From positions 51,536,738 through 51,600,737 of the forward strand of contig OZ023205.1 of the NCBI GenBank assembly GCA_963995525.1: 64,000 nucleotides of DNA, given 5' to 3'. The stretch's first letter is position 1. Every line of letters begins with the position of its first letter. Made by a program: the position numbers and the translations under genes. Positions 38,854 through 52,100 of this stretch are shown here, in pieces. Source of the DNA: Escarpia spicata (Eukaryota; Annelida; Polychaeta; Sabellida; Siboglinidae). A model generated the notes under the pieces. That model did not search any database and was not told the origin of the DNA. It saw only the letters and a list, made by a program, of their open reading frames with translations.

Positions 38854-39111
38854 AATATCTATACATGTTAAAATCCTCTTATCCAGTACAGGTAATTATA
38901 CTGTCACCATCACTAGCTTAACCTCTACTTTCCTAATGGTGGTCAAACACGGTAACAAATTTCGTAGCAGTGGCAGCAAGGTAGCATGGCACAATAGAGC
39001 CCTGGACTCAGTCGAGAATGCAAGGTTCAGGTCCACCTACTGCTCTTTCAAAACTCAGGCACTTTTGTCATTTTTCGTTCATCCCAATTTGACTGTCTTC
39101 TAACAGAGATA

Positions 39112-39298
39112 CAGTGGAACTTCACTATTACGGTCACCCTTGGGATTGGACAAGTGGCCCAAATAGTGAGGTGACCATATTAGCAGGACTGATATCCTAT
39201 ACTTTACTGTATATGGAAATAATTTGGGACTGTCCTGGTGTGACCTTAATTACAAGTTGGCTGTATTACTGAGGTGACCATAAGGTGAGGTTTCACTG
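39112..39298 (+). mobile_element. Pogo/Tigger-like MITE, copy 3, with TA target site
   Basis: 187 bp with ends CAGTGGAACTTCAC and GTGAGGTTTCACTG, which are inverted repeats with two mismatches, flanked by TA on both sides. It has no transposase. CAGTG...CCTC ends with TA duplication are typical of pogo/Tc1-group elements. Confidence 0.8.
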
Positions 39299-39300
39299 TA

Positions 39301-40005
39301 CAAAATACAGTTGATCCCTACCCAATGTCTATCTCTGCCACTAATACACGGGTTCTCCTTCTGTCCTTGGCAGTAGGAGACGCATCCCACTCGGGTTCAA
39401 GAGACATCAAGCAGGCAGAATATATGCAAGAGCAACACCATAGCAGACTCTCAACAGGAGTCTACAGCAGCATATGAATGGAACACCTGAGCAATGACGA
39501 TGTTCTCACTATACAAATAACACTTCGTTTGAATAAATGTAGCATATTAAAATAATTTTGATTAACAAAGTTAACATCATTCTTGCACACATTATGGCTT
39601 TGGAAATGCCAATATTCACACTGCTAAGTTCCAAATGCTTCAAATTGTTTACAACATGTCAAATAGGGCTGGTTTATGTTGATATATGTCAATTGCAGGA
39701 ATCAATCATGTAAACAAGTACAAGATATTGCGAATACATATGCCAATTGTTTGTATAATGTGTCCGGGAAAACTGGGATAAATCATAATCTCACCGATAT
39801 TTGTCATGGTTTCGACACAGTGGCCAATCAGCGACCAGCTGCAGTTCATATGCGTCATGAGCTTTCATCAAAGCTCAAATCAGGAGCGGCGTGAGTCAAG
39901 ATCTAGATCACTTGTATGGCATAGCATAAATGCACACCTAATGTTGTTGTGTGATATTCCACAACATGACAAACTGCGGTGAAAACCACACATGTAAACC
40001 GGTCT
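39301..40005. other. Intergenic DNA 3' of the MS4A-like gene, no gene seen
   Basis: No family-like ORF. The 3' UTR of the MS4A-like gene probably lies here. The minus strand has no clear AATAAA close to 40006; GTTTGAATAAATG at 39528-39540 is on the plus strand. Confidence 0.45.
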
Positions 40006-40187
40006 TTAGAGTGCTACTTTTTTCTCTTCGCTTTCAACAAGCGGAGTTGTGGCAGACGATTCGGCAGCAGCTTCGGCACCAGATGGCATTGCAGGCAAAT
40101 AAGGAGGTGGGCCGGATGCCTCACCGTACTGAGAGCAGACGACTGATGGTTGAGAAGTTGTACCCGCGGTAACAGCGGCAGCTAAAC
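40006..40187 (-). CDS. MS4A-like gene, exon 6 (C-terminus)
   Basis: Begins after TCTGTTTCAG in phase 1, encodes an Ala/Ser/Pro-rich tail with GEASGPPPYLPAMPSG, and ends ESEEKKVAL-stop. Composition and the PY motif suit an MS4A tail. The link to exon 5 is the weakest join. Confidence 0.55.
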
Positions 40188-43100
40188 CTGAAACAGATGA
40201 CTGGTTGTATGATTATGTTCACTAGCAACAACACTCTTCCTCCAGACAGGATAACTTTGTAATTTATAAGATCACAAAACAGGCAACCAAGTCCTTACTT
40301 TGATATTACATTCCAGAGGGAGCAACATACATACAGATGCAGGTGACGGTATCACAACGTTTTTGTACCAGACGTTTGATGGAGATTTTATAATATTGTC
40401 TACGATTTTCCCAAGTTACGTAACTGTAAACCACTCCCAACTGATCGACTGACGGTCTACGTAACTTGGAACAGGGACAGAAAGCAGGCACAGCACTGCG
40501 AACAACCGTTAAACACCTGCTATGAACCGTTAACATCAATTCAAATACCATGTGGAATTTCATTACAACATGTTATGGGTCTGCAGTTGTAGATGAAACC
40601 CTGAATGTTTGACACCTTAGATGCAAAGCATCTAGGAGTAGCACAACAAACACAAACATACATGCTTGGTAGATATTACTCTAACTCGATTACCGACAGA
40701 TACAGTTTCTCGTGACAGGACTAGACAGTGTTCACTCCACTAACAGACATATGTGACCTGTCACAGCAAGCATGTATTCAGTCACAAAATTGTGAAATTG
40801 AGCTGTGTATCTTTTTTGGATTCCACAGACCACGAGCTTTAAAACAATATTTCATTTGTTGAAATATCTTCAGTAGTTTTTGATTTATTACAAACAAGAA
40901 GCAAACTTATGGGTTTCTAGATGCATGTATTTTATTGGGTTTGGATACTTTTTCTGCCAAACAAACAAGATTTTTTTCCTCCAAGTGGAGGGGTGCATGC
41001 AATGGTTGTACCCCCAATCTGGAACATTCTATGAGATTTTCCATAGGAGGTGCTGCCATCTATTATAAAACAGTGTGGGTCTCTGGTGCCAACATTTTGT
41101 AGGCGTGCTAATAGGCCCACTAAGATAGATTTTGAATTTGGTTAATTTCCCTGGGGGGGCCACTGTGGGATACGGCACCAGACCAGTGTTATTGTCGAGG
41201 CCTTGCTGTTGCCCCATGTTCCCGCTCTGGGGGTAGGTGGACGGGGGTCCAGCCGTGTACATCACTTGAGTGCCGCCTGCATCCATCATCACAGGAACTG
41301 GCTGCATCACCTGAAGTGAGCCAACAAAACATGAGGAAAGTAAAAATGATTAGTGAACATTCGTTAGGATAGTTCTTTTTAAATTCAAATATTTTATTTG
41401 GACGCATCAAATTTTTTTTTACCTGGTTGATGTTTTCGTCAGATGTATCACGTTGACTTCTTCAGTACATATGATGCTGCATGACATCATAGGTACTGAA
41501 GAAGCTTCTACCTGGTAAAATTCAGTTGGATGTCAAAATAAAATTTCTTTATTTAGAAAATAAGAATGTTTGACAAGCATAGAAATAATCATTCACCATA
41601 GGCTGGCCGGGGCCAGAGCATTACCAACTCATGAGCGTTTTCCGTATGCATTGATTATCCATTAAAGGTGAATGGAACCATTATTTAAAAATATTAAATA
41701 AATGTAACTTTTCCTGTGATTTTGGCAGAAATGTATACCTTATTTTTCAATGTCCAGTTTATTTTCCACATCAAATTATCCAAAACTAATAAAATAAAGC
41801 ATTTATAAACACACAGATTAAAACATAATAAACAATATGAGTTAAAATTACCTCGTTTCTCAAAACATTGCGTTTAAATCTGCTCCAATTCTAGCCGACA
41901 TCAATAACTACTGAAGTACCCCGTAGTACTGTGTTTCAGCAGATGAGGTATCATTTGAAAGCTTATGATATGTGGAATCCAAAACGTACAAAACTCTACG
42001 TTACAATTTTGTAACTTGATATCCACTTTGCTGTGGCGTGTCACATGTAATAAGACAAAGATGAACGTACTACGCCGTACTGGGATCGCCGGCCACAGCA
42101 AACAGAGGAACAACCAAGGGCCGCCGACCAGGCAGCTATCATGGCTTCCACAAGTGCAAGGCCAATGAGGAGGAGTTGCAGAATAGCAACCCATTCCGGG
42201 TCCTAGAAGGGTACAAAACAACACATTCAGTGTCAATGCACTGCCAGAGTGCAACTACTACATGAAAGCTATTTGTTCCATACAGATTATGCCAGGATTA
42301 CCAGCCAGCAAACAGAAGCAACTATACAGATTATACCAATGTTATTAGTGAACAATAGAAACAACCATACAGTCTACCAGTGGTGCAACGCATGGAAGCT
42401 ACTATACAGATTATAATTATACTGTTCTTACCAGTTTGAAACAGTCATGACTGCGCAGGTTATACAAGTCTTACCAGTCGATCAGCATCATAAACAGTTA
42501 AACATATTATATAACTTACAATTCAGCAATAGAAATAACTATACAGATTGTGCCAGTATTATTTGCAGAATACTTTTATCAGTCACACACACCAAACTTA
42601 TATAACTTAAACTACCTCTAATGAACAATCGACCAATATCAAAACAGCTCATCAATGGTTTGGCCATGACCATACAATATTGCTGATGGTCAGTCTGCAC
42701 ACACAAATAGAAGCAACTTGCCAGTATACTGATTACCTCCTTGATGAAACATCATGCCGCATACCTTTCTATGATGACCATGAGGAGTGAAACTAACAGT
42801 AGACATCACCAACATACACAACGCGATGGCACTGGCAGCCATAATGGAAAGAACCATAAAGACGATGATCTGAAATCAAACAAAGTCAAGTCCAGGTGAT
42901 TTCTGGTGTCCTCAGAAGTGCCAAGTTATATCAACCAAAACGTGGTAGATCTACCGGGTTTCATGATGTGATTGTGGTATACAAGGAATTAGGGCCATGA
43001 GTCTCAAGCATCAGTCACAAGGGGAAGAGCATACGAAAAAGGGAATCGCTCCATGGTCGGATGATTGTTCACTTTTAGGGTAAATGTATTTGTTTTGGTG

Positions 43101-46100
43101 CATTTTCAACATAATGTGTTGCTTAAGCAGTATAACTAGATTCACAATTAGTAATTATGTTCTTAAACATTGACATACACCGGTTTATGGTGATTTAAAA
43201 TCAATAACTAGCAGCTCGATCATTGCCACTTTCACAATCGGTGCACAGCCACAGCGCCACTCGGACAAACATCGCGCTGCCAAGTTGTTGAATTTTCACC
43301 TCAAAAAGCATCCAAAATTGTTGTAACTATCTGAACTAGTATAATAACCTGAATACTGTCAGGCATTTTGTGAAAATACTGATGCAGTAACTTGGGATAA
43401 TCCTAAATAAAGTTTTGAAGTGAACAATTCTCCGCCATTTTGTTGTTCACTACAGCTCTGGTGGGCCAAGGGCGGGGTGTCTGAAATGCTTTGTTCTCAT
43501 CTACTGAATTTAGCTTACCGCATTAGCTTACCGCAATTGGCCAATAACAGAGCTTTCCATTGATACCATGCGTGCGGGGGTCTAGACTTTATGAATGGAT
43601 ATGTAAATTCATTACGTGGGGCGTAGTAAAACCACCAAAATTTTGCCGCCAACTTGGTCACTTGTTTTGTCGGCTAGGCAGTCACTAGATGTCAACCAAT
43701 CTGCTCACGAATAAATATGAGAAAAAAGGCAAAATGTGAACAAATTAACATTTTGGGGGCCCTGAGGTGCCCCTAGAATGATTCAATCAAATACAGATTT
43801 CTTGCATATAGTAGCAGTACCCTAAGATATGTATATGCAAAATTAGAGAAAAAGTTGCTCAATGGTTTCTGAGATATGACAGCTAACGGCGGACAGCGCA
43901 CGGCGGACGCAGGGTGATGGCATAAGTCCGTCAAAACATCGGCCCTAAGCACTAAAAATCATACCGTGAAATATCGGTCTGGCGGTAGATTTCGGCACTA
44001 AAGCAGTAGACCATGAGATTACTCCAAGGAATTGGAAAAGTATGAGATGTCAAAGCAGTAGACTTGGCCTCTCTGTGTTCTTGCCAGCTACCACCATGAA
44101 ATACAATGGTATGGAACTGATGGCACTAATGGAAAGAACCATTATTTTATAAACATTCAAGTTTCAACAAAAAAGGCTTCATTAAAACACAATTGAGCAG
44201 TCAGTTTGTTACAATAGATATAATTTATATTGTATTTAATAAGATCTACGACAGCGGTTCTTAACCTTTTTGGGTAGTGACCCAAATTTCGGTCGCGGAA
44301 CTAGCTTGGCGACCCATGCCTCCAAGAAGTTAACTTGTAATAAATGAAAAAAATTATAATTATGAAATAAATAGGGATACAAAAAAATGGCAGCATCACC
44401 ATTGAGCAGTCAGTTTAATATAGTAGATATCATTATATATTGTATTTAACAAGATCTATGACAGCGGTTCTTGATCTTTTTGGGTAGCGACCCAAATTTC
44501 GGTCGTGGAATTTGCTGGCGACCCATGCCTCCAAGAAGTTAACTTGTAATAAATGATAAAATAAATAATGATGAAATAAAGAGGGATAACAAAAAATGGG
44601 GTAAGTGGACCTGAAGTCCTTTGGACTAATACGTCTACATGTGACCCCTGACCAAATGAGTGATAAGTTGGAAAAATTGTAACATTGTTTTCTTACATTC
44701 TTGTAAAGGTTTGGTAGGGTGCTTTACACGGTTTCATACATTATGACTGCTACATAAATTGGCGAAGTTATGGAGCATTGAACATGGTAGGGGTCAAAAA
44801 GTGAAAATTCAGAAAATTAAGTTTTACATTATATATGCAAATAGACTGCATGGAAATATTACATGCATGACATTCAAATGTGGCACACAGTGTGTATGTT
44901 ATGTTGCAATGATACACTGGAAGTACAAATGTGCTGCTACAAAAATTTATCAAGTTATGCTATATTATGTCTTTATGTGTAAAACTAAGAGGACAGATTA
45001 TTTGAGAGCAAAAGGTAGACTCACTGTTTGACACAGTTTAAAACCTACAGGCAACTGTCCAGTTTAACAGGAGTCTATCAAACAATAGCAGGCACTACCA
45101 CATGAAATGTCTATGAAAAATATGAAAAACAGTTACTGAACAGTTTTTGAAAAAAGCAGCCCCACAGAACTGATTATAGTTACTGTTAAGATGTTTAACC
45201 TAGTTCTATTATCTGACAGATTGGTGTATTGGGATCATTAAGCCTATATAATTATTATATAAACATAGCAGCAGACACTGGGACAGTGTGACTGCAGCCT
45301 GGCTAAATGGATGCAATGGTGCTTTGAAGTTAGTTCTTCTGCCAACTATCTTTTTTATACAAGCCTATAGGTTTAGTAGCTGCCAGCACACTACTGAGCC
45401 TAAACTACCATGCAGGTGTAAAAAACGTGTTGATATATTTGAACTTGACCCACTAATTACCTGTCCACCAAGCAGTAGCAGAACTGTTTATAATAATCCA
45501 CAAGCTAAATGGCAGTGATCTTCCTTTTATCATTCATGTGATGTTTATTGTGAGCAGGGCGGACAAATGGTTATCATACGTAGACAGGAACAGAAAGAAA
45601 CCGATGTTTTCTATAAAAAGAACACGTTTGCCTATCATGTTCACTTATTGCACCAAGTCTTGCATTTAGAGGAATAATTATAATAAAAAAATAAAATGTT
45701 GTGGCACATATTTTTAAATACATGCATTGATGAGAAACCGGGAATTACTTTTCTGTGGCCTAAGAATAACTAATTTCAATTAACTTTCTGCTTATATAAA
45801 ACAACTGCATCAAAATATATATCCATACAAGACACAGACTCCGCATGTGACAGATGTTTTGGGAAGGGGAATAGTGTTCTGTTTCTGGTACAATACACAA
45901 AATCTACTGTTAGGGGATAGTCTCAAGGGCCCTTCTCAAAACCACATCACTAGATAGTGTAAACATTTTGCATTTTGGGGGGCTGTGTCAGCCTTCTTCT
46001 CATGTGATGTAGAGTTACCACAAGGAGAACACTTGTCTCGTTTGTTATTTGCTATTTACCTGAATGATTTTGAACACTGTTAGTCATAATTATAAGGGAC

Positions 46101-49100
46101 TTGACATGGCAGCTGGTGAAATTTACAAACTTAGTGATGATGATGTAGACATTTTCTTGCAAATGTATGTTCTACTATATGCTGATGATACTAGAATGAG
46201 TCAATCAAATACAGATTTCTTGTATATAGCGGAACTATGTCAACTCTTCTAATGGTTGACATGTGGTTGTTTCAGGATGACCCCTTAGAATGTAGGCACA
46301 ACTGTCCAGGGGTCTAGAAGGTGCTGTATCTGTTGACCCAAGCCTCTGCCAGTGACCAATTACAGATTAGTCACATTTTCCACCAGCAGCCACAGTGACC
46401 CAAGCCTCTGCCAGTGACCAATTACAGATTAGTCACACTTTCACCAGCCAGCCACAGTGAGGTGTGACAGATGTTGTTGGAAAAGGGATTAGTTGAACAA
46501 AAGGACTGGAAGCATGATGATAGATCTGCTGCTACAGTAGACCATTTAGTTGGCAAATTTAGCATTTTAGGGGACCTTTGGAGCCCTTAGAATGATTCAA
46601 TCAAATACAGATTTCTTGTGTACAGTGGCACTACCACATGAAATGTAAAATTAGAGAAAAAGTTATTTAAGAGTTTTTAAGAAAAAAGAGGCAAAATGTG
46701 AAACTTTACCAGTTTTGGGGTCCTTTTGGGTGGGTCATTAGGTGCCCTTAGAATGATTCAATCAAATACAGATTTCTTGTGTACAGTGACACTACTACTG
46801 TAAATGTATATGCAAAATTACAGAAAAAGTCACTGAACAGTTTTTGAAAAAATAGGCAAAATGTTACATTTTTACCAATTTGGAGTTCTTGGAAGCCCTA
46901 GGGAGCCCTTAGAATGATTCAATCAAATACACATTTCTCGTGCATAGTGGCAGTGCCCTAAGATGTCTTTGCAAAATTAGACAAAAAGTTGCTGAACGGT
47001 TTCTGAGACAGCTAACGGCGGACGGCGGACACAGAGTGATGGCATCACCAAGTGAGCACAGCTCACTGTCTTAATGACGTAGGATGAGAACACCATTTTC
47101 AAATAGAAATCTAACAAGGTGGACAATGTCGGGAAGATTATACAATTTCAAAAACGTTTGAAAGAAATTAGCCTTTGCTAATTTACTTCATACTGTTGTT
47201 AATATGGAGACAGACAATTGGTAAACAAAATAATGTCACTGCTGCAACATTTGTCTGTGAAAGTGTACTTTGAAGGCTTCGAAGTGGACTGAATCAAAAA
47301 TGGCACCGAATTGATCCTGATGCAAACAATGTCATGTGCATTTTGTTGGCAGTAAATAGAATTTGACTTGCCCATACAAAATCCACCCTTGAAAATTACA
47401 TCATACTTGAATTTAAAATCCAAATTGCATTACATCACATGACGATTAAAATTCATTCAACAGTAAGAATGAATAATCATCTATCACGCATCTGGTACAA
47501 GCAAGCAGGAAATAAAGAAAAGGAAAATCTTGGCAAACCACTCAAAATGGCTTGACGACCCAATTTTGGGTCACGACCCAGGGTTTAAGAACCGCTGATC
47601 TTCAATAAAAACCAAATGGAAAATCTTTCTTTAACAAGTGCTGACATTTAGTCATACACATTTCCGTAGGACTGTTAAAACACCAATCACTTGTGGCTAA
47701 TATTCTGCATTCGAACCTCACGGTATGGTCACCTGGGTAATACAGCCAACTTGCAATTAAGATCACCCTAGAGGAGTACCAGATTATTTCAAAAACAGTA
47801 AAGTATAGGACATTAGTTCCGCTAATAAGGTCACTTCGCTATTCAGGTCACTTTCAACCAGTCCCAAGGGTGACTTTAATATTGGTGAGGTTTCACGGTA
47901 TGAATTAAATTAAATTTATTAGACTAATAATTACAAAATACATGTTATAACTAAGTGTAAAAAAAAATGCGTCAGGAGACTCCCGTTAAGGCATTTAAAT
48001 GTTGCTGCCACGAGAGCCACCTTAAATAATAATTATAATATAATAATAATAGTATGTTTACAAAGTAATTTAACTTGTAATACATGAACATGTCATAGAA
48101 ACGATTATAGTCAAAAGTACGTACACTAGCTGACATATACATGTGCACATATACGCATAGAATGAGACATTATACAAAAGTACGTACACTAGCCGACATA
48201 TACATGTGCGCATATACGCATAGAATGAGACATTATACAAAATGCAAATTTTAGTTACTTATCTTCCACATATATAAGTTAGTAATAGTACACGAATTCA
48301 CAAAATGCATCAACAGACATTACAATACATTTTAGTTAATTATCTTATACATATATAACCATTAATAATAGTACAAGCATTCTGATATCTTTCAATAATG
48401 TATATTTTAATATAGGTAGAGAATCCTTGGATATTGTATGTGAATATTTTATTAATAATGATATCGGGAGAATTATTGAATATCTTTGTTATGCTGAACC
48501 TGATATTTCTTTTGGAGAATTCATGATTTACTCTATGGATAAGTACATTTGTGTATGCCCTAGTAGCATGCTGATGGCGTTGGGTATTGGATAAGACTCC
48601 AGTTAAGAGTAGGTTTTGATTGAAATAATCAGGCAGCTGCTTGTTGATTAGTTTATAAATAAATTTGAGTAGTTGAATTTTGTATGTATGTCATCAAGCT
48701 TTAAGTGGTAAAGTCTGTTAAAAATAGGTTCACTATGAGCCAAATAATCACTAGAAGTTTTAATTCTAACTGCCCTTTTCTGTAATTTTATAATTTGATG
48801 GTATATTATTTGATTCAAACTGGATGGTCAACATGTGTGTTATATTAATTCTGAACATCATCCAAGACTGCACAGCCGGGGTTTACATGGGCTGATCCCA
48901 TTGACTGAATGCCTGAAACATTGTACAATTGATTCAATAATACTAAATTCTAACTTGAATAAACTGTCACTGAACACATTAAGTTTTGGAAAAAATAATT
49001 ATATTTTTTTCACTCATGATATGTGGAAACAGACATTAACTGATTTCAAGAAAAGTACCATCACTCACCGTGCGCATGGTTTTGTAGCAGCCAGCAATCA

Positions 49101-52100
49101 GACCGTACGCTCCAGTCAGGATGAACTGCAAATAAAATGGGAAATAACAAACTATTCTCCCAAATATAGCAACAAATACATAACAGTACTTCAATAGTAA
49201 ACAAAACCACAAAACATCCTACCTCAAACTAATGGTTTGAATTTAACTATTACATAATATACATAATTCATTTACGAATATATAATAATAATAATTATAT
49301 ATAGTTATGCATCAATGCAGATCAGCAAGGAATTTCTTGCTGATCTGTGTCAGGACCATGCTGTCTTTGACCAAGGTATGAGGGTGAATGTTAATGAAAT
49401 TAGTGAAATTATGAAAGATTTATCTTACAATAAGTCACCTGGTTTAGACGGCATTACTAGTGAGCACATGAAGTGGGCGGATCGACAGCTGCCAGTTTTA
49501 TTGGCTCTATTGATGTCGGCTATACTTACACACAGTTACATACCGAGAAATATGCTAAAATCTGTCATTGTTCCCATTATTAAGGATAAAAATAAACGTG
49601 TCAGCGACAGAAATAACTATAGACCGATATGTCTGTCTAATGTATTCACAAAAATAGTGGAAAAAATACTGTATAATGGGATACAAAGTCATCTACGAAC
49701 TACAAGTAACCAATTTGGGTTCAAACCCAAGCATGGGACAGAAATGTGTGTATTTGTGTTGAAGGAGCCCCTTCGATATTACACTTTGACAGGGTGAATC
49801 ACACAAAATTATTTATGAAGCTACTTAAGCTTGGAGTGCCTAAATAGTTAATTAAAGTGATATGTCAGTGGTACTGTAATCAGACTATGTGTGTTAAATG
49901 GGGCTCTGTATTTTCCAACTTCTTCTCTGTGACTAATGGAGTTAAACAAGGGGGTATGCTATCTCCTTTCTTATTTAATTTATACATGAATGATTTGAGT
50001 TTGCTACTGATGAAACTACCCATCGGATGCTATTGTGGCGATACAACTGTTAATCACCTCATGTATGCTGATGACATTGTACTACTGGCTCCATCGGCTA
50101 AGGGTTGCAAAGACTGCTAGATGTATCATACAGTTATGGATGTGACAACGACATATTGTTTAACAGAGTAAAGTTGCAGGGAATATTTCCCTTGACACAA
50201 GACAAACCGGTTTTAAAGTAGCTCTTAAGTTTTCTCAGTTCTGAATACAACGGAGGCATATAAACATCTTGACCATATAATCTGTAATGAATTGTTGGAT
50301 GAAATGGATATGAAATCCAAAGAAAGGAGTCTGTACGGCAGAAGCAATTTTCTACTCAGGAAATTTCACTTTTGTTTAGTGAAGAACAAACTGTTCACAT
50401 CCTACTGTAGTAATGTGTATTTTTGTTATTTTTTGGGCTAATTATAGAAAAGCCCTATGCAGCACTTTATTGTTTCGTATAATACTCGGTAATGCATTTA
50501 GAATTATGCACAGCCTATCTATGAAGGGTAGTGCTAGCCTAATGTTTGTTAGTTCTGACATAGACTGTTGCAATACTAGATTTATACTATGAACAGAATA
50601 TCTGCATCGACGAACAACATTGTTGAGAGTATTATATACAGTGATGTTTATAAGACTTCTGTATTACGCAGGAAGTGGATTAGTGCAATATATACACTAT
50701 AATATTATTTTTATTTTTACTTTTTTTACTATGGACATAATGCATATTACATGTACGCTTTTTTGTCTGAAATAAACATTGATTGATATTGATTGATTGA
50801 TTGTGATATAAACATTTATAATAAATATATGCAATGTATTAGCAAAGGGCATTTTATTTCAAGGTAGGCCACACCAATCTGATTGTTAGGAAAACAGATT
50901 TTTGAGAATGTTTTTTGTTAGGGAGGATGGGGGAATAAAAATAAGTCATTCCATGAGAAAGGTGTTTTGTGTAAATACATGAATTTTCAAATTAGCCATA
51001 CAGTACATGGCTAAAAAATATTTAGCCTTGTATCAAAAGTTACTAGACACATAAGTTTATGAAAGTTTAATAAAAGTTGAAGACTATTACAATTTAGAAT
51101 AACAAGTACTGATAACAAGACTTGGCAGATACTATTATGGTGTGTTAACATTACAGTCATAAACGTGTAGGTTTGAGGCTGGATATATCTTGCTGTGATA
51201 ATATTAATTTGACTTGCATAATTAGGATTTGTTTGTCGTACCTCCAACTATAACTACATTATTCTATTTCGAAGTAAGCAATGCGTTGCTGACATTGAAG
51301 AGTGTCTACAACCCGTTTTCCCAGCGTGTCAACTTGATTGTTGAATTGCTCACGTAGCATCCGCAAGGACGCTCGCTGTCATTTCGACAACAATCCGCGC
51401 ATTCGACACCACACATACTTTCGATATCAGCGCGGCGTCACTACAAACACGGGAAATTACGTTGTTTATATTGTCGGACAATTTAAATTTTGTTACTTCC
51501 TTTTGGGAAGCAGTGTCAAACTTCAATTTCTTGAAACAAAACCACACTGCAGCGTCTGGTTCAGCCATGGCTCAGATCAAGTTGGACTTCCGCGGATTCG
51601 TTGGATCGTAGACAAAAGGTGATGCATATATGTATGCTTGATGAATCGACACAATATCATTGGTTCGGCATTTCGATAAGAAAAACAACGTCGGCATGTC
51701 CGTAATCCGAATAATCAAATTGGTGTCGCCTTATCATATCCTGCGCTTATTTTTAAACATCAACTTTAATGCTTCTCTGTTTTCTGGTTATCACGGTGAC
51801 TACAAGTTGGCAAAATAATCAGTAGTATAATAATAATAAAAATAAATTTTATTTCTATATCGCACATCTCCAGATGTAAAAAACCTGTTCAAAGGCACTT
51901 AAAATACAACATTATTAAAACAGAATTGCTACAATAATTATTTTACATATACTATATGTATAATATAATAAGAAACTAAATTCAAATATATATTTGTAAA
52001 TAAATAACTTACATAACACAAAGTATCAGCTAAATATTGACTAGACTTAACTATCTAACAATAAACTATTTGCTGCTTTAAAATCAATCAAGTAATTAAA

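Larger units (their letters stand above)
44252..47598. mobile_element. Possible non-autonomous hAT-like element (3.3 kb)
   Basis: The left end CAGCGGTTCTTAACC (44252; a second copy at 44462) mirrors the right end GGGTTTAAGAACCGCTG (to 47598). The flanking eight bases ATCTACGA and ATCTTCAA agree in six positions. The interior has no transposase, only LINE scraps and tandem repeats. The left end is itself duplicated, so the true boundary is uncertain. Confidence 0.45.
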
